Shown piece by piece: positions 36,623 to 45,594 of a DNA stretch of 64,000 nt. Position 1 is the first letter of the stretch. The number at the start of each line of letters is the position of its first letter. The position numbers and the translations under genes were made by a program. The DNA comes from Methylorubrum rhodinum (GTDB lineage Bacteria; Pseudomonadota; Alphaproteobacteria; Rhizobiales; Beijerinckiaceae), in NCBI RefSeq assembly GCF_014199935.1, contig NZ_JACHOP010000009.1, forward strand, positions 62,001-126,000, in the 5' to 3' direction. The notes under the pieces are model-generated. The model saw only the letters and a list, made by a program, of their open reading frames with translations, ran no database searches and had not been told where the DNA came from.

Positions 36623-37543
36623 TCAGCGCGACATGCTCGCGACTTCCGCCGCGAAGTCCGGCCCCTCTTCCTTCTCGATGCCCTCGCCGAGCGCGTAGCG
36701 GACGAAGCCCTTGATGGCGACGTCGCCGCCGACCTTGCCCGCGGCTTCCTTGAGCACCTGGGAGATGGTCTTGGAGCCGTCGTGGACGAAGGGCTGCTCC
36801 AGGAGGGTGACCTCCTTGTAGTAGCTCTTCAGGCCGCTCTCGACGATCTTGGCCATCACGTGGTCCGGCTTGCCGGCGTTCTTCTCGCGCAGGATGTTGC
36901 TCTCGCGCTCGACCACGGCCGGATCGATGCCCGAGGCGTCGAGCGCCACCGGGTTGGTCGCCGCGATGTGCATGGCGATCTGGCGGCCCAGCGTCGAGAG
37001 GACCTCCACGTCGCCCTCGGACTCGAGCGCGACGAGCACGCCGATCTTGCCGAGGCCCTCGCTGATCTGGCCGTGGACGTAGGACGCGATCACGCCCTTG
37101 GCGACTTCGAGCTTGGCGACGCGGCGCAGCGTCATGTTCTCGCCGATGGTGGCGATGAGGTTCGAGAGCTTCTCCTGAACCGTCTCGGACGCGCCCGGGA
37201 AATGCGCGGCCTGGAGGCCTTCGAGCGTGCCGTCGGTGTTCAGGGCGATCTTGGCGGACTCGCGGGCGAAGGCCTGGAAGCCGTCGTTGCGGGCGACGAA
37301 GTCGGTCTCGGAGTTCACCTCGACCAGAGCGGCGTGGCGGCCGGCGGACTCGACGGCGACGAGGCCTTCCGCCGCGACGCGGCCGGCCTTCTTGGCGGCC
37401 TTGGCGAGCCCCTTCTTGCGCAGCCAGTCGACCGCGGCCTCGAGGTCGCCGTCCGTCTCGTTGAGCGCGCCCTTGCAATCCATCATGCCGGCGCCGGTCT
37501 TTTCGCGAAGCTCCTTCACGAGTGCGGCGGTGATGTTGGCCAT
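36623..37543 (-). CDS. tsf: Elongation factor Ts
   Basis: A 306-residue guanine-nucleotide exchange factor for EF-Tu. The N-terminal UBA-like domain ([21 protein letters not shown]) is followed by the core signature [12 protein letters not shown] and H-I-A-A-T-N-P. Length is normal. It is transcribed with rpsB from 131 bases upstream, the universal arrangement. Confidence 0.97.
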   Translation of the reverse strand: MANITAALVKELREKTGAGMMDCKGALNETDGDLEAAVDWLRKKGLAKAAKKAGRVAAEGLVAVESAGRHAALVEVNSETDFVARNDGFQAFARESAKIALNTDGTLEGLQAAHFPGASETVQEKLSNLIATIGENMTLRRVAKLEVAKGVIASYVHGQISEGLGKIGVLVALESEGDVEVLSTLGRQIAMHIAATNPVALDASGIDPAVVERESNILREKNAGKPDHVMAKIVESGLKSYYKEVTLLEQPFVHDGSKTISQVLKEAAGKVGGDVAIKGFVRYALGEGIEKEEGPDFAAEVASMSR

Positions 37544-37674
37544 GGCGATCCTCTCGGGTCTGGAAGTGCAGGTCTTGAAGTGAACGAGCCCGGCGCTCGT
37601 TGAAAGCACCGGGCTTTGCAGGTTTATGACGGTGCCGCCGCCGGGAAGGCCCCGGCGGCGAAAACGATCGAGAA

Positions 37675-38742
37675 TTAAGCCGCGGCGGCCTCGACGAAGC
37701 CGCGGGACTGGGCGATCCAGCCGTCGCGCTCGATGCGGCCGTTGAGCTTCAGGTCGGCGTCGAGCTTGGCCACGTCCTCGGGCTGCATCGCGGCGATCTG
37801 CCAGTAGTGCCACACGCCGGCGTCGTTGAGCTTCTGCACCAGCTGCGGGCCGACGCCGTTGAGCTTGGTCAGGTCGTCGGGCGCGCCGCGGGGGGCGGCG
37901 AGCTGCTCGAAATGCTCGGTCGACTCGGCGAGCGCGGCGACATCGGCCGGGGCGATCGCGTCGGAGGCCACGGAGGCCGCGACGTCGTCGTTGGCCGGCG
38001 GCAGCTCCTCGGCGGTCGGCTCCTCGGAGGCGCCGACATCGATGCCGAGCGCGCCTTGGCCGCGGCCGATGCCCTCGATCGCCGCGCGGGCGATCAGATC
38101 GCAGTAGAGCGCGATGGCGCGGCCGGCGTCGTCGTTGGCCGGGACGATGTAGGAGATGCCGTCCGGGTTGCAGTTCGTGTCGACGATGGCCGCGACCGGG
38201 ATGCCGAGGCGCTGGGCCTCCTTGATGGCGAGCTGCTCCTTGTTGGTGTCGATCACGAACAGGAGGTCGGGCACGCCGCCCATGTCCTTGATGCCGCCGA
38301 GCGCCTTCTCGAGCTTGTCCTTCTCACGGGTCAGCATGAGGCGCTCCTTCTTGGTGAGGCCGACGGCCCCGCCCTCGAGCGTCTCGTCGACCTTGCGCAG
38401 GCGCTGGATCGAGCCGGAGATGGTCTTCCAGTTGGTCAGCATGCCGCCGAGCCAGCGGGAGTTGACGTAGTACTGGGCCGAGCGCTTGGCGGCCTCGGCG
38501 ATGGAATCGGCCGCCTGGCGCTTGGTGCCGACGAACAGCACGCGACCGCCGCGGGCGACGGTGTCGCTCACCGCCTGCAGCGCGGCGTGGAGCGCCGGCA
38601 CGGTCTGGGCGAGGTCGATGATGTGGATGTTGTTGCGGGTGCCGAAGATGTAGGGCTGCATCTTCGGGTTCCAGCGGTGCGACTGGTGCCCGAAATGGGC
38701 GCCGGCCTCGAGGAGCTGGCGCATGGAAAAATCGACGGCCAT
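37675..38742 (-). CDS. rpsB: 30S ribosomal protein S2 with C-terminal HhH-like extension
   Basis: A 355-residue S2, about 100 residues longer than E. coli S2. The core (residues 1-230) has [20 protein letters not shown], and P-D-L-L-F-V-I-D. After an acidic Ala/Glu linker (about 231-285) comes a helix-hairpin-helix-like domain, [12 protein letters not shown] followed by I-A-A-M-Q-P-E-D-V and G-R-I-E-R-D-G-W. The same domain type is appended to NuoE and L21 in alphaproteobacteria. It probably binds RNA or protein at the small-subunit surface. Confidence 0.95.
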   Translation of the reverse strand: MAVDFSMRQLLEAGAHFGHQSHRWNPKMQPYIFGTRNNIHIIDLAQTVPALHAALQAVSDTVARGGRVLFVGTKRQAADSIAEAAKRSAQYYVNSRWLGGMLTNWKTISGSIQRLRKVDETLEGGAVGLTKKERLMLTREKDKLEKALGGIKDMGGVPDLLFVIDTNKEQLAIKEAQRLGIPVAAIVDTNCNPDGISYIVPANDDAGRAIALYCDLIARAAIEGIGRGQGALGIDVGASEEPTAEELPPANDDVAASVASDAIAPADVAALAESTEHFEQLAAPRGAPDDLTKLNGVGPQLVQKLNDAGVWHYWQIAAMQPEDVAKLDADLKLNGRIERDGWIAQSRGFVEAAAA

Positions 38743-38835
38743 GGTCTTTGGTCTCTCCGGTTATACCGCCGCGGAGGGTGCAGCCGGCTTCAGTGCCGGC
38801 CACCGGAAACGCCTCATTCAGGCATGAGGCCACTC
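38743..38835 (-). promoter_or_regulatory. rpsB 5' leader with two stem-loops
   Basis: Upstream of rpsB the minus strand can form GCCGGC-type and CCTCAT/ATGAGG-type stems (about 38779-38802 and 38818-38835). S2 represses its own operon in many bacteria through such leaders. I infer a leader from position and folding only; no family model was matched. Confidence 0.35.
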
Positions 38836-38980
38836 CGCGTGTGGAATGGGCGGGGGCGTTAGCAGAGAGCAGCGGATCGCGCAAGGCGAAGCCGGAATGC
38901 GGATCGATCCGCATCCCGGCTTGGCCCACGCTCGCTGATGGCTTGGAGATGGCCCCCGACCCAGGGAGCCGGGCGCGGCT

Positions 38981-40657
38981 CTACGCGGCCCGCACCGTGG
39001 CGAGGAAGCGGGACATCTCCATGCTCAGGCGGTCGGCCTGCTGCGCCAGCTCGGAGGCCGCCCCCAGGACCTGGGAGGCCGCCGCCCCCGTCTCCTCCGC
39101 CGCCTGGGCGACGCCCGCGACGTTGCCCGTCACCTCGGACGTGCCGGCGGAGGCCTGTGCCACGTTGCGCACGATCTCCTGCGTCGCCGCCCCCTGCTCC
39201 TCCACCGCCGCGGCGATGCCGGTGGCCACAGTGCTGATCTCGCGGATGCGGCCTGCGATCCCGTCGATCGCCGTGACCGCCCCGCCGGTCGCGGCCTGGA
39301 TCCGGGCGATCTGCGCCGAAATCTCGTCGGTGGCCCGCGCCGTCTGGTTGGCGAGTTCCTTCACCTCCGCCGCCACGACCGCGAAGCCGCGGCCCGCCTC
39401 GCCGGCGCGGGCCGCCTCGATGGTGGCGTTCAGCGCCAGCAGGTTGGTCTGGCCGGCGATGGTCGAGATCAGCGCCACCACGTCGCCGATGCGCGAGGCC
39501 GCCTCGGAGAGGTCGCGCACCAGGGAGACGGTCTGCCCCGCCTCGCCGGCCGCGATCCCGGCGAGTTCGGCCGAGCCCGCGACCTGCCGGCCGATCTCGC
39601 TCACCGAGGAACCGAGTTCTTCGCTGGCGGCAGCGACCATGCCGACATTGCCGGCCGCCTGTTCGGCCGCCGCCGCGACCGCGGTGGAGCGGCCGGCCGT
39701 TTCCGAGGCGATGGCCGTCATGCTCTGCGCCGTCGTCTGAAGCTCGGTCGCGGCGGCGGTGACGGTGGCGAGGATGCCGCCCACGGCGTGCTCGAAGCCA
39801 TCGGCCATCTGGCGCATCCCGGCCTTGCGCAGCACTTCCGCCGAGGCGCGGGCGAGCGCGGTCTCCTCCTCGAGCTGGCGGGTGCGGATCAGGTTGTCCT
39901 TGAACACCTGCACCGCCCCGGCCATCGCGCCGATCTCGTCGCGGCGCCGGCCGAAGGGGATCGGCGCGTCGGCGTCGCCGCCGGCGAGGCGCCGCATCGC
40001 GTCCGTCATCCGCTCGATCGGGCGCGAGACGCCGAGAAGGGAGAAGATCATGGCGCCGATCGCGGTCAGGGTCGTGATGCAGAGCGCGATCAGCGTGACC
40101 TGAACGGCCGTGCTCTGCTCGGCCCGGAGGGCGGCGTCGATCGTCTTGCTCGCGGCCAGGTTGACGCCGACGAGCGCCTGCGCCGCCTCGGAGACAGCGA
40201 AGTAATGCGTGGCCATTTGACCGCGGAAAAAGGTGAGCACCTCGTCCTGGCGCTCCGGCGGAATGGAGCGGAGCTGTTCCCAGGTCGGCTTGAGCAGTTC
40301 CAGATTTGCCCGCAGATTGTCGTAGATCCGACGCTCCTCCGGCGAGGAGACGAGCGCGCGGTACTCTTCGATCTTGGCATTGCGCGCGCGTGCGAAGCTC
40401 TCGACCTTCTCGATGCTTTCGGTGCGTGCGGCCGCATTCTCGGCCGCCACGTAGCGGAACTGCCAGAGCCGTGTCCGGATCACCAGGGCGTTGATGGCGT
40501 GAGCCTCGTTGATCGACGGGATGGTGTTGTCGAGCAGGCTCGCCGTCCGCGTGCCGATCGCGTCGAGCTTCATCAGGGCGAGCGTGCCCTGCCCGGCGGC
40601 CAGGAGCAGCATGAGCGTGAACAGGCCGAGGAGAGTCCGTTTGAGCGTCATCGTCAT
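38981..40657 (-). CDS. Methyl-accepting chemotaxis protein
   Basis: A 558-residue transmembrane receptor. A first membrane helix (residues 8-30) precedes a periplasmic four-helix-bundle sensor (about 31-190), a second helix (about 191-212), a HAMP domain ([17 protein letters not shown]) and a signalling domain. The hairpin tip [16 protein letters not shown] is present and binds CheA/CheW. No chemotaxis genes are near. The ligand is unknown. The start is the ATG giving M-T-M-T-L-K-R. Confidence 0.94.
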   Translation of the reverse strand: MTMTLKRTLLGLFTLMLLLAAGQGTLALMKLDAIGTRTASLLDNTIPSINEAHAINALVIRTRLWQFRYVAAENAAARTESIEKVESFARARNAKIEEYRALVSSPEERRIYDNLRANLELLKPTWEQLRSIPPERQDEVLTFFRGQMATHYFAVSEAAQALVGVNLAASKTIDAALRAEQSTAVQVTLIALCITTLTAIGAMIFSLLGVSRPIERMTDAMRRLAGGDADAPIPFGRRRDEIGAMAGAVQVFKDNLIRTRQLEEETALARASAEVLRKAGMRQMADGFEHAVGGILATVTAAATELQTTAQSMTAIASETAGRSTAVAAAAEQAAGNVGMVAAASEELGSSVSEIGRQVAGSAELAGIAAGEAGQTVSLVRDLSEAASRIGDVVALISTIAGQTNLLALNATIEAARAGEAGRGFAVVAAEVKELANQTARATDEISAQIARIQAATGGAVTAIDGIAGRIREISTVATGIAAAVEEQGAATQEIVRNVAQASAGTSEVTGNVAGVAQAAEETGAAASQVLGAASELAQQADRLSMEMSRFLATVRAA

Positions 40658-40905
40658 TGGATGAATCCGTCTTCGATCCACGAATGAATCGACGCCCAAC
40701 CTTAACAAACCGCAAAAACAGCGAGGCGAACTCGGCAAATTTCGTGAAATATTCAGTACATCGTCACAGTATCGGAACTATATTTATAGCGCCTGATAAG
40801 CAGAACCGGATTTCGGCGGCAGAGTGTGCTCCTTGCGGGGTCGTTGGCATCCCATCCGACACGGCGAGGCCGGCCCTCAAGGCAGCCCTCCCGCAAGAGA
40901 GGACT

Positions 40906-41889
40906 TCAGAGCCAGACGCGCTGCTCGATCTCCTCCGGGCTGTAGCGGTTCACGTACTGCACCATGCGCGGACGCGTGGCGGTGTTGGGGCTCGCCCCGT
41001 GCGGCAGTTCGTGGCGCCAGATCACGAGGTCGCCGGCTCGGGCCGGAATCGGCACCGCCTCGGCGCTGAGATCGACCGTCCGCGGGTCGGCGTCGCCGAT
41101 CTCGGCGAGCCAGCCGTCGAGCCGGTGGTGGAAGCCGGGCACCACCTGCAGCGCGCCCTGGTTCGCGTCCGTGTCGGTGAGATACAGGATACCGCCGGTC
41201 GAGAGCGGGCGGGGGCTCGCGAGGCTCATGTCCCAGTGCAGGTGGGGCCCGGGGAAGCGGTAGCCCGCGTGCTCGGGCGGGTTGAAGCCCATGCGGTCGG
41301 TCGAGGCCCACAGGTCGCCGGTGCCGTGGAGCTGAGCGAAGGCCTTGTAGATGCGCTTTGAGCGCCGCGCCACCTCCAGCACCGGGTCCTGGAAGTGCTG
41401 GATCATGATGCCGTTGGTGCGCGGGCCGTACCAACCGGACGGATCGTCGGGGCGCGCGTCGAGCAGGCGCCACAGCAGCGCCTCGGCCGCGGCGGCTTCG
41501 TCCGGCTCGATCGCCCGGCGCAAAACCACGTAGCCGAGCCGGTCCCACTGCGCGAGGTCGTCTGCGTCGAGGACCGGCGCCATCGCGTCGATGGCGGCGA
41601 ATTCCCGCGCGGTCGCCTCCGGCACCGGATCGCCCGCGACCCAGGCGTTGTAGCGCGCGATCTTCTCCGGGTCGGGCGGCCCGGCGGTGGCCACCACCCA
41701 GGCCGCGAAGGCGTCGAAATCGGGCCGCGTCTGCCCGAGATGCTGAAGCGCCTGCTCGATCCCGAGGCCGAGCAGGTCGAGGAGGATGCGGTCGGCCATG
41801 GCGCTCGGCGCGGGCCTCCGGGAGCGCATCGTCCTGCGCTCCCAGTAATCCTCGATCCCGGCGATGCCGTGCAGGGCGTTCCCGGCCAT
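40906..41889 (-). CDS. Phytanoyl-CoA dioxygenase-family protein
   Basis: A 327-residue Fe(II)/2-oxoglutarate oxygenase. The 2-His-1-carboxylate site is visible as H-L-H-W-D (H-x-D) and R-H-E-L-P-H-G, and R-P-R near the end probably binds 2-oxoglutarate. An N-terminal helical region of about 95 residues precedes the catalytic domain. It starts 11 bases after the CoA-transferase gene on the same strand, suggesting a joint role in oxidising an acyl-CoA or carboxylic acid. The substrate is unknown; family members also hydroxylate free amino acids or ectoine. Confidence 0.85.
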   Translation of the reverse strand: MAGNALHGIAGIEDYWERRTMRSRRPAPSAMADRILLDLLGLGIEQALQHLGQTRPDFDAFAAWVVATAGPPDPEKIARYNAWVAGDPVPEATAREFAAIDAMAPVLDADDLAQWDRLGYVVLRRAIEPDEAAAAEALLWRLLDARPDDPSGWYGPRTNGIMIQHFQDPVLEVARRSKRIYKAFAQLHGTGDLWASTDRMGFNPPEHAGYRFPGPHLHWDMSLASPRPLSTGGILYLTDTDANQGALQVVPGFHHRLDGWLAEIGDADPRTVDLSAEAVPIPARAGDLVIWRHELPHGASPNTATRPRMVQYVNRYSPEEIEQRVWL

Positions 41890-41900
41890 CGCAGCCCCGA

Positions 41901-43877
41901 TCAGGCCGCCACGGCGGGCGAGATCTTCTTGCGGGCGCGCTTGTCCTCGGTGGTGCCGACGAAGGCCTGGGCTTCCTCCTTGCGCTCGAACACGTGGGGG
42001 GCGACGCCGCGCTTGGTCAGGGCCTCCTCCATCTTCAGGCGCAGGAACGCGCTGGTCGCGTAGCGGGTCGTCGTCGCGTAGTAGTTCGCCTGGAGATACT
42101 GGATCATCCCGGCATAGTCGTCGTAGAGGTTCTCGTTGAGGCGGAAGCCGTCGTGGTTGATCACCGCGTTGACGCGCTGTCCGGCTTTGCGGCACGCCTC
42201 GACGATGGTCATGCGCAGCTCGTCCATGTCGCTCTTCACGCGGCAGTACCAGCCCTCCAGATTGATGAAGAGGATGTTGCGCTCGGCATCCAGGCTGACG
42301 CGCGACTTGAGGTCGAGGTTGAGCAGGTCCGAGAGCAGCTCCATCGGGTCTTCGCGGAAGATGCGGGCGTCCATCGGCACGGGGTTCCGCACGATCGGGG
42401 CGAAATCCATGTGGGCGAGGATGTCGCGCTCGACGTCGATGCCCGGCGCCACCTCGATCAGTTCGAGCCCGTCCTTGGTGAGCTGGAACACGCAGCGCTC
42501 GGTCACGTAGATCACCGGCTGCGAGCGCTCGACCGCGTAGGGCCCCGAGAAGGTGTTCTGCTGGACCGCGGTGACGAACTTGCGGGCACGCCCCTCCTTG
42601 ACGATCTTCACCTGACCGTCCTGCACGGCGATCTCCAGGCCGCCCGCGGTGAAGGTGCCGGCGAAGACCACCGAGCGGGCGTTCTGCGAGATGTTGATGA
42701 AGCCGCCGCAGCCGTTGAGCTTGCCGCCGAACTTCGAGGTGTTGACGTTGCCGGCCTCGTCGCACTCGGCCATGCCGAGGCAGGTCATGTCGAGGCCGCC
42801 GCCGTCGTAGAAGTCGAACATCTGGTTCTGGTCGATGATGCAGTCGGCGTTGGTCGCCGCGCCGAAGCTCGACCCCGAGGCCAGCACGCCGCCCACCGCG
42901 CCGGCTTCCGTCGTCAGCGTGATGTAGGGGGTGATCTTTTCCTCATTGGCGACGGAAGAAATGCCCTCGGGGGCCCCGACGCCGAGATTGACCACGCCGT
43001 TCGGCGGCAGCTCGAAGGCGGCGCGGCGCGCGATGATCTTGCGCTCGTTTAGCGGCATCCGCTTGATGCCGGTGACGGGCACGCGGATCTGCCCGGCGAG
43101 CGCGGGGTCGTGCATCACGCCGTAATTCATGCGGTGCATCTCGGGCTCGGCCAGCACCACGCAGTCCACGAGGATGCCGGGCACCCGCACGTCCTTGGGC
43201 AGCAGGAAGCCGTCGTCGACGATGCGCTCGACCTGGGCGATGACGATGCCGCCGTTGTTGCGCGCCGCCATCGCCTGGGCGAGGCAGTCGAGGGTCAGCG
43301 CCTCCTTCTCGAAGGAGAGGTTGCCCGACGGGTCGGACGAGGTGGCGCGGATGAAGGCCACGTCGATCTTGGTGGCGGTGTAGAACAGCCACTCCTCGCC
43401 ATCGACCTCGACGAGCTTGACGATGTCTTCCGTCGTCAGGTCGTTGACCTTGGCGCCGCCGTGGCGCGGATCGACGTAGGTCTTGAGGCCGACCTTCGAG
43501 AACAGCCCCGGCTGGCCCGCGGCGCAGGCGCGGTAGAGCTGCGAGATCACGCCCTGAGGCAGGTTGTAGCCGCGGATCAGGTTGTTCTGCGCGGCCTGCG
43601 CGACCTTCGGCATGCGCCCGAAATTGGCGGCGATGACCCGCGAGAGCAGGCCGTCATGGCCCAGGCGCCCGGTGCCGAGGCCCTTCGAGTCGCCCGCGCC
43701 CGCGGTCATGATCAGGGTGAGGCCACGCGGGCTTCCGGTCTCGACGAAGCGCTTCTCCAGGGCGGCGTGCAGGGCCTCCGGGATGCAGCTCTGGACGAAG
43801 CCCGTGGTGGTCACGACGTCGTTCTCGCGGATCAGCGCGATCGCCTCTTCCGCCGTGATGACCTTGTTCTTCTTCAT
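41901..43877 (-). CDS. Fused acyl-CoA:acetate/3-ketoacid CoA-transferase
   Basis: A 658-residue class I CoA-transferase with alpha and beta halves on one chain, like YdiF. The alpha half starts with K-V-I-T-A-E-E-A-I-A-L-I and has the glycine loop T-A-G-A-G-D-S-K-G; the beta half carries the catalytic Glu in T-L-T-T-E-A-G-A-V-G-G. After residue 520 there is a C-terminal extension of about 130 residues (V-S-L-D-A-E-R-N-I-L-F-I-N-L-E-G) that I do not assign. It moves CoA between acids; the preferred acid is not clear. Confidence 0.88.
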   Translation of the reverse strand: MKKNKVITAEEAIALIRENDVVTTTGFVQSCIPEALHAALEKRFVETGSPRGLTLIMTAGAGDSKGLGTGRLGHDGLLSRVIAANFGRMPKVAQAAQNNLIRGYNLPQGVISQLYRACAAGQPGLFSKVGLKTYVDPRHGGAKVNDLTTEDIVKLVEVDGEEWLFYTATKIDVAFIRATSSDPSGNLSFEKEALTLDCLAQAMAARNNGGIVIAQVERIVDDGFLLPKDVRVPGILVDCVVLAEPEMHRMNYGVMHDPALAGQIRVPVTGIKRMPLNERKIIARRAAFELPPNGVVNLGVGAPEGISSVANEEKITPYITLTTEAGAVGGVLASGSSFGAATNADCIIDQNQMFDFYDGGGLDMTCLGMAECDEAGNVNTSKFGGKLNGCGGFINISQNARSVVFAGTFTAGGLEIAVQDGQVKIVKEGRARKFVTAVQQNTFSGPYAVERSQPVIYVTERCVFQLTKDGLELIEVAPGIDVERDILAHMDFAPIVRNPVPMDARIFREDPMELLSDLLNLDLKSRVSLDAERNILFINLEGWYCRVKSDMDELRMTIVEACRKAGQRVNAVINHDGFRLNENLYDDYAGMIQYLQANYYATTTRYATSAFLRLKMEEALTKRGVAPHVFERKEEAQAFVGTTEDKRARKKISPAVAA

Positions 43878-44311
43878 GGAGCCCGCGATCCTCCCTCCGG
43901 TCCGGTGCGGGCCGTCCCGTGCGGCGGTCCTCGCATCCGACCATGACATCGGCCGGCCGCACGACGCCGGCAAGTCCCGGCGGCGCGGTCGGTTGAATTT
44001 TGCATGCAATCATTCTTGCACTGCACCGAACATTCGCGGCAGCGCAAGAAACAGCATGACTCTATTCGCGAAGATAACGCAGAACCGCCCGAAGGCACTC
44101 CTGAAAAACTCTTCCACGCAGATTGAGAAAAATTGCGCCGCGGCGAAGCTCCGCCGCGATGCCGCGCCGGCATCGACGCGCGGGCCATGCCCGTCATCCG
44201 TGATCTGTGTCACGGTCCCGCTCGGGCGGATAGGCTCCGGTCGAGCCGGCGATTCGCCGACGCGGCGAGACGGGCTTCGGGCGGGACGATGCGGATGGAC
44301 AGACACGGGGC
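43878..44311. other. Divergent intergenic region with CRP-type palindrome
   Basis: 434 bases between the CoA-transferase and the Crp-type regulator. The segment 43990-44130 is AT-rich and includes the perfect palindrome TTGCATGCAA (44000-44009), placed to act on the CoA-transferase promoter. A CRP-like site lies at 44199-44214. No gene seen. Confidence 0.6.
44199..44214. promoter_or_regulatory. CRP-like operator upstream of the Crp-type gene
   Basis: CGTGA-TCTGTG-TCACG: a perfect 5+5 inverted repeat with a six-base spacer, close to the CRP consensus TGTGA-N6-TCACA. It lies about 100 bases upstream of the Crp-type regulator start, so autoregulation is likely. It is nearly the same as the site at 47468-47483. 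Confidence 0.7.
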
Positions 44312-45046
44312 ATGGCCCCTTCCGCCACCGAGGGCCGGCGCATGAGTGGGCCCGCGAGCCCGCCGCGCGACCTCGCGCGGCTCCTCTCCGCCAACCCCTT
44401 CTTCGCCAGCCTCGGCGAGGAGGCGGTGGCGGCGCTCGCGGGCCTGTGCGTGACGCGCAGCCTGGAGGCCGGCCGCACCCTGTTCTGCCAGGGCGATCCC
44501 GGCGACGCGCTCTACGCGGTGCGGCGCGGGCAGGTCCGCATCCTCACCGAGACCGGGGACGGGCGCAGCACCACCCTCAACCTGCTCGGCTCCGGCGACG
44601 TCTTCGGCGAGGTGGCGCTCCTCGACGGGCAGCCGCGCACCGCGACCGCCGTCGCGGTGGAGCCGACCGAGCTGTTCGCGATCCTGCGGCGCGATCTGCT
44701 GGCCCTCATCGAGCGGCAGCCGGCCATCGCAGTGCGCCTCATCGCCTTCCTCTGCGCGCGCATCCGCTGGCTGAGCCGGCGGGCCGAGGAGGCCGCGTTC
44801 CTGTCCCTGGAGGATCGCCTCCTGCGAAGGCTCGCGGGCCTGTGCGAGGATTACGGCAGCGAGATCACCGTCTCGCAGGAGGAACTGGCGCGGTTCGTCG
44901 GCGCGGCCCGCGAGAGCGTCAACCGCCAGCTCCAGATCTGGCGGCGCGAGGGCCTGCTGACCCTGGGCCGCGGGCGCATCACCATCCTCGATCCCGACGC
45001 GCTGATGCGCCGGGCGAGCGACAGCGACGACAGGGCGGGAGCGTAG
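44312..45046 (+). CDS. Crp/Fnr-family transcriptional regulator, cyclic-nucleotide-binding type
   Basis: A 244-residue regulator. The cyclic-nucleotide phosphate-binding cassette is intact: F-G-E-V-A-L at residues 98-103 and P-R-T-A at 108-111, which argues for cAMP or cGMP binding. The Fnr-type N-terminal cysteine cluster is lacking. The winged helix has the recognition helix A-R-E-S-V-N-R-Q-L, whose R200, E201 and R205 correspond to the CRP residues that read TGTGA. Two bases after its stop begins the FecR gene. An ATG at 44342 is an alternative start. Confidence 0.9.
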   Translation: MAPSATEGRRMSGPASPPRDLARLLSANPFFASLGEEAVAALAGLCVTRSLEAGRTLFCQGDPGDALYAVRRGQVRILTETGDGRSTTLNLLGSGDVFGEVALLDGQPRTATAVAVEPTELFAILRRDLLALIERQPAIAVRLIAFLCARIRWLSRRAEEAAFLSLEDRLLRRLAGLCEDYGSEITVSQEELARFVGAARESVNRQLQIWRREGLLTLGRGRITILDPDALMRRASDSDDRAGA

Positions 45047-45048
45047 TC

Positions 45049-45594
45049 ATGCGGGTACGGACGGGTTCGAGACCCTCGACGATCGGTCTCCCGATCGCCG
45101 TCCTGGCTTTGTCCTGGGCGGCCGCGGCGAGCGCCCAGACCCGCGACGGCTGCCGGGTCAGCACCTTCACCGACCCGCCGCGGGAGGTGCTCGACTGTCC
45201 CGGCGGCGTGACCCTGAGCGCCGAGAAGGGCGCGGCCTACCGCCTGATCGACGCCGACCGGAACGGGCGGCCGGAGGCGGTGGAACTCGACGGCAAGGCA
45301 CTGCTGATCGAGGTCGCCCCCCGCGGCTCCGGCTTCCAGGTCCGCACGCCCCACGCCGTCGCCTCGGTGCGCGGCACGACCTGGGCGGTGGATGCGGGAG
45401 CGGGGGCCACCGCCATCTTCGTCGAGGACGGCGCGGTGCGGGTGACGCGCCGGGATGCGCCCTCGAGCGGACCGGCGGCGGTGCTGCTGCGGGCCGGCGA
45501 CGGGGTCGATGTCGCCCCCGACGGCGCGGCGCTCGCGGTGAAGCGGTGGGCGCGGGAGCGGCGCCTGCACCTCCTGGCGCGCTTCGGCCGCTGA
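45049..45594 (+). CDS. Secreted FecR-domain protein
   Basis: A 181-residue protein with a signal peptide (cleavage after A-S-A, about residue 29) and a FecR domain: F-Q-V-R-T-P-H-A-V-A-S-V-R-G-T-T-W-A-V-D followed by V-E-D-G-A-V-R-V. It should be periplasmic. FecR domains transmit envelope signals, here probably to the CHASE2 part of the cyclase, whose ATG shares a base with this gene's stop (TGATG). Unlike classical FecR it has no cytoplasmic anti-sigma part. Confidence 0.87.
   Translation: MRVRTGSRPSTIGLPIAVLALSWAAAASAQTRDGCRVSTFTDPPREVLDCPGGVTLSAEKGAAYRLIDADRNGRPEAVELDGKALLIEVAPRGSGFQVRTPHAVASVRGTTWAVDAGAGATAIFVEDGAVRVTRRDAPSSGPAAVLLRAGDGVDVAPDGAALAVKRWARERRLHLLARFGR

Noticed and set aside
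44000..44009. TTGCATGCAA palindrome as a named operator
   Set aside because: Perfectly symmetric and well placed, but ten bases are too few to name a regulator; noted only within the intergenic entry.
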